Shown here piece after piece: positions 54,902-64,000 of a stretch of 64,000 nt of DNA; the first letter of the stretch is position 1, and each line of letters begins with the position of its first letter. The DNA comes from Schistocerca nitens (lineage: Eukaryota; Arthropoda; Insecta; Orthoptera; Acrididae). The stretch spans positions 246,921,076 to 246,985,075 of the forward strand of contig NC_064618.1 of assembly GCF_023898315.1 (NCBI RefSeq), given 5' to 3'. Position numbers and translations under genes: made by a program. The notes below the pieces were generated by a model. That model made no database searches. It was not told the DNA's origin and worked only from the letters and a program-made list of their open reading frames with translations.

Positions 54902-57824
54902 ACATAATTCTTGCAATCACACAAGTCTTGTTTGCACTATGGTAGATACATTTACGTAAAATAACATTTCTGTCTAATAATGATATATTAACAGAAATAC
55001 AGAATGAATGGACTCTTTAACAAGTTGATTGATCTCGAATAGCAAGGAATCCTAGAATAAAGTTCACTGTGTGAGGTAACGTAATGATAACTCCCTGAGT
55101 AGATTTAAAACAGCTGTCCAGATTTTGGTGTACCTGTACAGCACAAGATAAATGCTGGAGGCTTCCTTTGAAAGAGAGAGCCAGTTTCCTCCTCTATTCT
55201 TCAACAGTCCAAACACATGGTTTGCCTCTGAACACATAGTTTGACAGGACATTAACCCTACTCTCCCTCCCGCTAGAGTAAATTTAGTCAGAAATGGAAG
55301 GAAGGAAATGGCAGAAATAAATTGGGATGAGTGAAGTTGGAAATGATTGTGCAGTGTGACAAATACTACTTTACTGCTCACCAACGACAGCTGAGATACA
55401 CCAGTATGAAAGCTACAGCAATGGTAAAAAGAGAAATGTTTAACCTCCTCACAGATTGTCTTTCTGGGTAGTTGTTCCACAGACACATGCCTGAAATGTA
55501 GAACCAAAAGGAAAAAGATTTGGAGTTAGGCATATATATGGAATGATTGACACTTGATATGATGGGAGAAGGGCGAAGGAAAATATATGACAATAATGTC
55601 ATCTTTAGTGTAACTAAGCATAAAATGATTGACATATCAGATAACCAAGTTTTTACACACATACCTTATAAGCATTTATATCTAGCTCAAATTGGCTGGA
55701 AGAGTCCAGGGCTAATGAATGATTCATTTGTTGTACTTCAATTTGAAATCCTCATGGTTCTTACTTGTGCAAGTAAATATTGTGACTGGCTTATGGTCAC
55801 TGAGAGAAGAGAATATTTGCATTGATTAAATATTATTCTTGATTTTTTGCAGACACGTAGAATAACTTAAGAGAAGTACAGCTTTATGTTTGAAATTATA
55901 TGTATTCCAACAATGGTTTTTTATTATTTTTCAGTGAGAGGGGTCTAGCTATTCCTTCATACATCTATGGTGTTTTTTGAGCCACCTGACTAAGCTACAC
56001 AACTCAATTTTTTTTAAAAAAATCATATACAGTTGTTTTATGTGAATGTTCATAGATGTGACTGGAACTGTGAATTTCACTACCACATAAATGAATTCCG
56101 GAACAATTATGGTATTTTTATTTGTTCAAGGTGTGTAAGCAAGGTTTTTCGGGCTGATAATTTGATGTGTAATTCTCCACTTTGCTGTGATGCACACATT
56201 TCTCCCATGAGATTTGGTGGAGAGATAAGAGTGTCTCTTGAATGTGTTGCCCTGAAATCACTCTGCCCCCATTTGGATGTCTTCAGTACACTGTTCCCAA
56301 TAATCTTTACCTTCACAAAACTGTCACTACTTTGACACCATATAGAACTTGTCGTGAAATTTACTCTTTATCCTAGTAGTTTCTTCGAATATAACACAGA
56401 TATGCTTGTGTAGATAGATCTTAGATATGTAGAGCTAAATTCTTCACCCTCCATAATTTTCCTGCAGAACTGACTAATGTGAAAGTATTTGATTAGACAT
56501 ACCACAGCTGTAATCTCTTGTTATATGCTCATTAACAACTGAGGTAGAGACAAGATGAATGTAATAGTTGTCATTCACAACTGAGAAATTGTCAGCCCTT
56601 GTAATGTCCAGTAGCACGATGGTTGCATACAAGACAGCCAAGACAAACCATTATACAGCATTTTATTGCAGCTGGACTGTGGCTGTGTTGTGCATGGGAA
56701 ACTACAAAACCATGCAGGCATGGGCTTGCCATGTGCCATCACATTTAGTGTGAGTCGGCAGCCATGGGCAACGATGTATTGATGCCAGCTGTCACAGTCA
56801 TCTATTGCAGAATGTAATGGTGCATAGACAGGTCACAGTGCAGCTAATCAGTCTTCAATTCAGTGCAGGGGAACAATAATTTATGAACAGTCATATCACC
56901 CGACAGACACTATTGCTCCACGCACACATTGCTTTACTCACTACGTATCCCAATGCAGGTATCCCAATTGGTGCAAGAACTGTGCTACTGAATCCTTGAA
57001 CTCGGGAAAAAACGATCACACGTACAGATGTCTCACGGTACCCATTGGAACTTTTTGAGAAAAGGTACAAGCGAAGTGAAAAACACAGATGCTGGTGCCT
57101 TTTGCTTGTCGATACAGAATATTCCGGGCAGATTATGGAGGTACTATTTTTCACATGTAAGGGGTGTTTACATGAGCTGAAATGGGCTGTTTGATACATC
57201 TGTCACTATCTCTCGCAAGTGAACTATGCAGAAACCTACTGTCCAGTGATGTGTATGTCCTACTACTGCACCCTTAGGCAAGACAACGAACCATCCATGT
57301 CACTTACAAATTGTCAAATGTTTGAAGAACTTTCCACAGACAAGTGTGTTCATCAGTCCTGGGCAATTAGGGACATCATCCAACAAGATGTGCACTCCTC
57401 TGACTTACATGGTCATATTTGTGGGCTGTGATTAGGAATCAGAAATGCTCTTCAGCACCTGTTTCTTGTACTACTGCACACTGCTGCTACCATAACTGTG
57501 TAAAGGGATGCTACATGCTAGTAGGAAAGTATGTTGGATTCAATTGTTCATGACAATTATTTCAAATAAATATGAAAACTTCTGGAGCATGGCATATGTT
57601 AAAATTGTCTTTCCGTCTGCAAATGACAACACTATCACCCTGTGTTTGTTTGACTGTGGATCCAGAGGACCAGTATTCAACCCCTGTCAGTCCTGGGATT
57701 TTTTATTTCACTTACAACTTATGGCAAAGTTTATTTGCATGCAACATGCCAAGTTGCACTGTGGTTCTGAATTCTCATTAAATGATAGGTCCCTTCCAAC
57801 TGGTCAGCTATGTCATTTAAAAAG

Positions 57825-57827
<3 letters not shown>

Positions 57828-57860
<33 letters not shown>
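57828..57860 (+). repeat. (GA)n microsatellite
   Basis: About 16 GA units followed by a short G run. Confidence 0.95.
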
Positions 57861-57864
<4 letters not shown>

Positions 57865-60339
57865 GAAGGCAAGGCCATAGCAACAACAACGCCATTATGT
57901 TTCTGCAGTTTGACTCACGACAGAGTTATACCTATCAGAACACTTTTATGAATGGACAGGTTTTCTTAGGGTTACAACATTATAAAAACTGTCCTTATAC
58001 CCTTTGCTGAAGTAGGCCATCAAAATGCACAGGAATAACTCCTGCCTTTTCTCTGAATTGCCACCTTAGATTATTTGGGGAATTACAATGACAAAGCTTC
58101 AGGGTATACTTACTTGTTATGTGCTTCCTGAAAAACATGCCACCAAGCAACTATTCATTAATGCACAATCCTGTAGTCTGGAATTTAACTACTAATAAAA
58201 ATACATTGAACTGTTTCAAAATTAATATACTCTATGCGAGACATCCATAACAGTTGCTATAATTTTTCATGATGAACGAAACTGCTGGAAGTGTAACTGA
58301 CAAATCCTTTATTTGAATAAAAGTGTACACACAACCCGGGATTCAGGATGTAAATCCCATCTTCGGGCATCTGATTGCGTACAATAAAATCATACCACTC
58401 ACACAAAAATTTATCAGGTAGCATGTGATATCTTGTGTGTGTCAGGCATGAAAATATTGTTTGAGTCAACCAGTTACACACCAGTAACTGGGGCCATATA
58501 AGTGCCCTTCCCGCCGCATCACGATTGCCCAGCGATGGTAAACAGACTGTGCGCAGCAGTCTGTTAACCAGATTTGCTGGCCTTTAACACTTTAACAACA
58601 TGGGATGGGCAGGTTACTTACAAGGCCCTGCTTACCCAGTGTTGTTTTGGTTGACTTGAATCTGTTCACCTCACCTGCACGAGATCTTGCATGCTACTTG
58701 ATTTGGATTTTTTTAACATGACTGCTACAATTTTCTCATATGCAATCAAGCACCTGAAGATCGGATTTACATCGAGAAACCTGGGTCTTGGGTACAATTT
58801 TATCCAAATAAAGTATCTGTCAATTACACCTGGAGCAGTTTCATTTATCATGAAAAATAAGAAACAAAAAGATATCTCAGTATCTTGTTTCTGCTCAGAA
58901 CTGATAGCAAATGTGTGACAGTGTAAAAAGGATTTTGTACAAAGAAATAATCTATAGACAGAAAACAAAATGGGCTCATCTGTAGCAAAAGTGTTTCGGC
59001 AGTATTTGCATGCATGCTTTGACTTCAGGAGCCTTCCATTTGGAGACAGCCTTTTTACTATTTCTTGCCTTATATTGTAAAGAACTCTGGAAACAAAAAA
59101 TATCACGGGTGTAACTGTCAAAATTTTCAAAGCTAATTTTGATCTTTGTTCTTTTTAAGCCAACATACCAGTGTATGTCCAGCTTCATATTACTACACAT
59201 CATTGTCTCTTAAATTTTCACTTGAATATAGTTTGTAAACACTTCCATCATGTAAAACTTCATTCATAACTTTATCTCATTCTTCGTTTGTCAGCTAGAC
59301 CTTAAAAGGGCTCTGTTGTATGCAGCCTATTATTAACCCTATTATGAGGGAAATTAAGCACAAACAATGCCAGGTAACTACACGGATTCAATGAAGAGTG
59401 AAAAGCAGGTAGAACAAAGGTGGACAGCCACAAAATCTTATATACATATCTGTAGCACCAGTCTCCAGCTCCTTGAGCTTTTTAGACAAAATTCTTTTGT
59501 CTGTTTGATCATAGAGGTGCAAACCTACAGTCAATATGAGATGGCTTATTAACTCTTGATACCTTGTTGCAATAATAGTCACAAGTGGGAGACATGTCTA
59601 GTACTGCAACGAATCCTGTTAAGTTTGGTTCATTTGGAGTGAGGAAGGTTGAATCCAGCTATTTTTCACCAATCAGCTTGGCTGTCGATAAGGTCATGAA
59701 GATGTTCCCAAGACCATCCTACACTATTGTTTTTGGACAGACGAATAGAATCATAATCTTGCAAGAACAGTTGCTGTCTGATACATGAAGGCCTAATATT
59801 GTTCAGTATAGGTTACCAATAACCAGCGATGTATAGAAACACACCAGACATTCTCATTCTCACAGTGTAATGCAGTTGGAGAGCAACCAATCCAGTGTGG
59901 GAGCAGTTAAACCATGCAGCACATCAATGTGTAGCAGGTGAATATTCAAATGCTACAGCAATTCTGATGTAATCCCAGTTAATTGTTACAGCTTAGAAGT
60001 CTGGTAGGTTTCTGAAGATGGACGGTAAGGTTAAGAATGGACTAATGCATACATTATGTCAGCAACTATAGAATACTAGTAGTTACATGATGATGAAAGT
60101 TTAACATTGTCTTGACATAACATAAAAAGGAGGAGGGTGAAGGGGATGAAATTCAAAAAGAAAAAAAATAATAATTTGTTAGCTGGCATGATTGATGTAG
60201 AACCAAAATCACAAAGGCTGTAAATCTTACAGGATTCAATTACTGAAAGTTCAGAATAGAGTCTAGTGGAATTAAATATCATTATGAAAGGAAGCACATA
60301 ATGAAAATAAATTCTGTTCTCATAGAACACTTCACTGAG

Positions 60340-60560
60340 ATATGGTGCCTCCTGTCACCAAAGGTTGGTTTTTGACAACCATCTAAAATTAGAACCCTTC
60401 TGCCAAAAGGAACCACTGGCATCGAAAGCTTGCGTATGTAAAACCTTTTTATTTTACACGAGTCTTCTACTGCCACCGCTTGGTGAGTACTTTTTTTTTT
60501 TTATATCTACCCAATTACATTGTATTGTCAATAACTGATTATTTTCATTAGTATATCTGA
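60340..60560 (+). repeat. Possible inverted-repeat element end
   Basis: GGTTGGTTTTTGACAACC (an 18-bp near-palindrome), GGCATCGAAAGCTTGCGTATG, TGCCACCGCTTGGTGAGTAC and CTACCCAATTACATTGTATT recall a second locust repeat end resembling the Penelope-type termini (GGTGAGTAG). No partner arm was identified. Confidence 0.3.
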
Positions 60561-61843
60561 AAAGGATTCTCACCTACAGTGGTACCTGCATCTCTTCCCA
60601 CAAATTCTGTATGAATATGATGACAGCCATCACTGCTGAAAGTTTTATAAAAAAACATGTTTGTTAACCTAAAGCAACTGATGATATTTTGCCGTTACTG
60701 CTTGTCTCTCATGGTCAGTCAAACTTTATTCTACCTTTGTCACAAACATTCTTCCTAATTATTGTTTCACTTGCTACTTAAGTGATGCCCAGTCTTGATT
60801 AACATCTCATTGGGCTCTAAATTCAGTGAACAAAGTTAGGATGACCACAAACAGAGCAGACTCAGAATTTTTAAAGCAGGGTACAGAAAAAAGCATACAA
60901 CATGAATACTAACTCATTACAATGTTTGCAGCATTTTATGTTTAAAAAAGAGCTACACAATAGGCAAATTAAAAAATAGTACACTGACCATATAATAATT
61001 TATATCCAAGCAGAAGATCTGCAGTCCATTAAAAATGAGCAAGGACACAGAAGCATGACCCTTCTGCAAAGAGTCGTCATAAAAAAAATCTCACTTGTAC
61101 TTTAGTAACTTTCATTTCTAAGTCACAACTTCCCAATTACTATAATAAATATGCAGTCACTCATGAAAACACAAAATTAATATGCTACAGTTGCATCATA
61201 TCATTACACACACAAAACCTATATACAGCAGGTAATTAATTACATAGCGTATTCCTTGAATGTTTACAATAATTTACACAAAGGAATGGTTATACAGTGA
61301 AAAGAAGAAAATTAAATTATACAAATATTCATAAATTCAAATCAGAGAATCTAGATGAAAAATTAAAATAATGTTCAGTATGGCAAGCAGTGCTCCTTTT
61401 AAGTATCCTTTGATACAATTTTTTTTTTTTTTTTTGCAAGGTGACGGTAAGTAAATATTGCTATTTCATTGCTGAAAACATTTACAAATGTTGTCAAAAC
61501 GAAATCAGAATCCTATCGAATTATGTAATTTTTGCTAATGTTTTCTTGTATTTCACAAAGTATTACACATTTATTTTAATACATAATGCTATGTTACAAA
61601 ATTCCTTAGTTGCCTGTTCAGTATTTCTGATTAATTACACTGCCTAAGTGCTTATCAATATGGCAATTTTCCTGCATTCTTGTTTTAACTGGTCCAAAGC
61701 CATTTTGTTAACTAGCGGGTGGAAAACAAAATCTTTTGGTTTATTGGGGATTAAAAAGAAAAAGTAAAATATAATAGCAAAGAAACCAGGTGTGTAAGTT
61801 GATTACTAACATTTGCAGAATCAGTAATAAAGGAGAGGGAGAA

Positions 61844-61865
61844 GGGGAGGGGGGGGGGGGGGGGG
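61844..61865 (+). repeat. Poly-G run
   Basis: A nearly pure G tract of about 20 bases after GA-rich sequence. Confidence 0.9.
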
Positions 61866-63615
61866 AAGAGAGAGATTCTAGTCTAGTTCCTACAGTTGCA
61901 ATTGTTGAGAGAGCTTTGTTTTTAAGTAGTCTTAATTTTGTCTGAAAACTTAATTCATAGATGTTCTTAAATTTGAACATCTAAACAAATATTCTGTAAT
62001 TAGTTTCAAAGAGTTGCTTGACACTACAAATTGCCAGATGTAAGTTAATCTGTGCAGAATCATTCAACGAACAAAAGAAACATAGAGCAGAAAGAATTTA
62101 CATGTCAAATAGTTTCGCAGTGCTGACTCGTACATCATACAAGTCTTTGATGTAAATATCAAGTTAAAGTCTCTTGTCAATTTCTTCATGAATCTAAAAT
62201 CTCTAATTTCACACAGTTAAATTTAAATTTTATTTAAACAGGGTTGGTACTGTCATAGTCATTTGTGCAATTTAAAATAAAGGAATCTTTACAACTCATC
62301 CTGTTCTTAGGCTCTGAGGTTACAGTATTAACCACTGTAATAGTGATAATTGTAAAGCAGGTCATGTATACCACATCTGAAGCATATAAATGTATATAGG
62401 AGCACACTGTTGAGATCTAACGAAGTTACATCAATGTCTTTATTGGAAATAGATAATTTTTTACTGATTTGAAGTGCTAACAATTTGATTTGTAATCAAT
62501 TTGCTTTATCATCTTATTTAGTATTCTATTACTATGATACTGAAGTTCTGCTTGCATAAAGGTCATGTAAGCATAAGGGTACAAAGAACATAACAAAAAC
62601 CAGTAACAGCAATTTCTGTTCACACAGTAGTTACACATACAACAATTTTGTAGTATCTCTGCTGCATCAAACAGTTTACACAAGTCAAATGATGAGGTAT
62701 ATTAAAAATGAATGGCATAAAAGTACTATTAATCCACTGAGTAATGGAAGATCACCAAAAATGTGACACAGTGACAAAACATTTATTCTCATTATATCAC
62801 TAGAATTATGATTACACATTGATATTATGCATTTTCATAATGTGCAGTCTTCTATACTAAATTATTCACAACAGGGAAGGTCATATAGATGTGGCATACA
62901 AAAATGCAATGACTCAACAGTATTCTAAACAGAGCAAAGTATTAATGTTAACTCTTTAAGAGGTACCAAGCTCTGATAATATGTACTAACAGAAAAATGC
63001 AAATATAGAAATCTTTCTCTTTCAGCACTTCGAGGTTCCAATGAATCTATCATTTACAATCAATCACACATCTAAAATAATATACAAAGCACTTACTGCA
63101 TCCAGAATGTTGCAGAAGGGGCCAACACAGGACTCTACTCTGCAAGACAGTCAGATAATAAATTAAACCTGCAACTCAATAAAATGGTTACAATGAAGTT
63201 ACAGCCTTCATTAACCAAAATCAGTAACATATTCCTTATTTTTATAATGTGCATATTTTTGCCATTTGTTTTGGAAAACTGATTTTATTTTTGCCACAGA
63301 GATAACAATGACTAGAGTCTTATGGAGCTCACTGTTACATCATAACACAACAGTATTTTATGAATCTCAAATAATATGTAAAAATGGTCACATAATTCAC
63401 TGAACTTCTCACGCAATCACAATTATTCCTAACAAACTAAACTAGCTTTCCAAGACTTCCAAAAACAAAAAAAAACAATATTATACACACACTTGCACTC
63501 ATTCTGCCGTTATTCTTCCAGCATATATTATAATTATATTCTAACAAACACAAACTCTTGAATGACAGATATGTTCTTCAGGTTAAGAGTAGGGTAAATA
63601 ATGTAAAACTAATAT

Positions 63616-63828
63616 TTAGCAGTTATTTGAAGATTTTGGGAGTGGCCGTACGAGATATAATTTCTCGCCTTGCTTGTTAGTATAAATAGGTGCACGCTGA
63701 TAATGGTCTACAAGCTGATCCAAGGTATGAAACTTCCGCTGACCAATGCAATAGAGTGCACCTTCCACATGCACTCTGAAATGCTTATTTCGTCCAGGAG
63801 CTTTCAAAGATACCGAATAGTCACCCAC
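63616..63828 (-). CDS. dock: Dreadlocks/Nck adaptor, last coding exon (SH2 C-terminal half)
   Basis: The acceptor is CTTCTTGTAG on the minus strand, so the exon starts at 63828 with GTG (Val, not a start codon) in phase 0. It encodes 70 residues to TAA at 63616. [20 protein letters not shown] continues the SH2 domain; the following [20 protein letters not shown] and the ending [10 protein letters not shown] are typical of Nck/dock. Val replaces the Met or Pro seen at this junction in relatives. A short tail, KSSNNC, follows the domain. The exon is intact and highly conserved. Its 3' UTR runs leftward; several AATAAA candidates on the minus strand between 61.5 and 63.3 kb prevent choosing a single end. 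Confidence 0.95.
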   Translation of the reverse strand: MGDYSVSLKAPGRNKHFRVHVEGALYCIGQRKFHTLDQLVDHYQRAPIYTNKQGEKLYLVRPLPKSSNNC

Positions 63829-63924
63829 CTACAAGAAGAGAAAAGAAAATTACTACATAAATCTGCAAAACAATATCCTCATAATTCACAACGGAAAATT
63901 TTGGTTTACTGAAGCAGAACTCAC

Positions 63925-64000
63925 ATTCGTTTCACTATCTCTTATTAGGAAGTCACCATCATGGCCATGTTGATTTAAAAGATTATCACACTGGGCACGA
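63925..64000 (-). CDS. dock: Dreadlocks/Nck adaptor, SH2 domain exon (cut by window edge)
   Basis: On the minus strand, 25 codons run from 63999 to a phase-0 donor AAT|GTGAGT at 63925. They read RAQCDNLLNQHGHDG, then DFLIRDSETN. FLIRDSE is the SH2 beta-B strand, and its Arg binds phosphotyrosine. The sequence closely follows Drosophila dock (QCDTVLNGHGHDGDFLIRDSE) and human NCK (GDFLIRDSESS). Dock/Nck is a cytoplasmic adaptor with three SH3 domains and a C-terminal SH2 domain. It links tyrosine-phosphorylated receptors to actin regulators such as Pak and WASP, for example in axon guidance. The SH3 exons lie beyond the right edge. Confidence 0.95.

Larger units (their letters stand above)
53151..58680. 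other. Intergenic, mostly unique-looking
   Basis: It contains compound trinucleotide repeats at 54822-54901 and (GA)n at 57828-57860. Open frames up to 152 codons exist (53957-54415 plus; 55064-55507 minus; 57508-57951 plus), but none shows a known domain, good splice sites or a homolog I recognise. Confidence 0.4.
58680..63615. other. Intergenic and dock 3' flank/3' UTR
   Basis: AT-rich. The right-hand part is probably the minus-strand 3' UTR of dock, and AATAAA candidates on the minus strand occur near 63.28, 62.78, 62.44, 62.23 and 61.57 kb. A T run lies at 61419-61435 and a G run at about 61844-61865. No other gene is seen. Confidence 0.45.

Noticed and set aside
55064-55507. 147-codon minus-strand frame
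   Set aside because: No recognisable domain. Flanking sequence shows neither splice sites nor repeat boundaries.
56880-57500. Possible Tc1-type transposase remnant
   Set aside because: I tried several frames and found no DDE motif or inverted repeats, so it was left unassigned.
57508-57951. 147-codon plus-strand frame including an RERERE tract
   Set aside because: The Arg-Glu tract is translation of the (GA)n microsatellite and the rest has no similarity that I recognise.

Overview
The window is arthropod genomic DNA, most likely from an orthopteran of the Schistocerca (locust) type. Two conserved animal genes are split into small exons by very large introns. The introns are filled with mobile elements, many of which I recognise from memory as abundant locust repeats. 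No bacterial-style operons, rRNA or CRISPR arrays are present.

Host genes. Four plus-strand exons (3356-3480, 14840-15001, 22763-22912, 44641-44830) encode the C-terminal coiled-coil (TACC) domain of a transforming acidic coiled-coil protein, a centrosome and spindle microtubule factor. Reading frame and splice phase agree across all four, and the stop codon is at 44828. The N-terminal exons lie left of the window. At the right edge, two minus-strand exons (63925-64000 and 63616-63828) encode most of the SH2 domain and the C-terminus of the Nck-family adaptor dreadlocks (dock). The two genes converge tail to tail, with about 18.8 kb between their stop codons.

Mobile DNA, left to right: a Penelope-like inverted-repeat element (244-1160) and a second decayed copy (about 1690-2740); a non-autonomous hAT (4623-5977); an old RTE-type LINE (about 6860-9385) broken by a SINE; a mariner (9885-11209); a small Penelope-type inverted-repeat insertion (16112-16522); a LINE (about 16820-20760) carrying a 5S-rRNA-derived SINE; a TA-flanked terminal-inverted-repeat element (21204-22684); a full-length RTE LINE on the minus strand (24252-27671); a decayed DUF7869-like coding remnant (about 29480-30450); a LINE 3' end (about 32430-33160). 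Next comes a nested stack: an old minus-strand LINE (34785-44450) broken by a 5.7 kb Jockey/I-type LINE with RNase H (35454-41180) and by an inverted second copy of the TIR element (42041-43179). Further right, another Penelope-like copy (about 46150-50400) is split by a 3.6 kb ORF-less TIR element (46482-50092), followed by more Penelope-like pieces to about 51150 and a possible Helitron-like repeat near 52.8-53.15 kb. The stretch from 53 to 63.6 kb is mostly unique-looking AT-rich sequence.

The most notable points are these. The locust foldback repeats seem to be Penelope-like retroelements, because they carry a GIY-YIG nuclease fragment and have 13-14 bp target duplications. Two inverted copies of one TIR element flank a single frame-neutral TACC exon, and one copy ends only 78 bp from its splice acceptor. 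A 5S-derived SINE ends in poly-T. Family names for repeats rest on recalled consensus sequences and not on a search.
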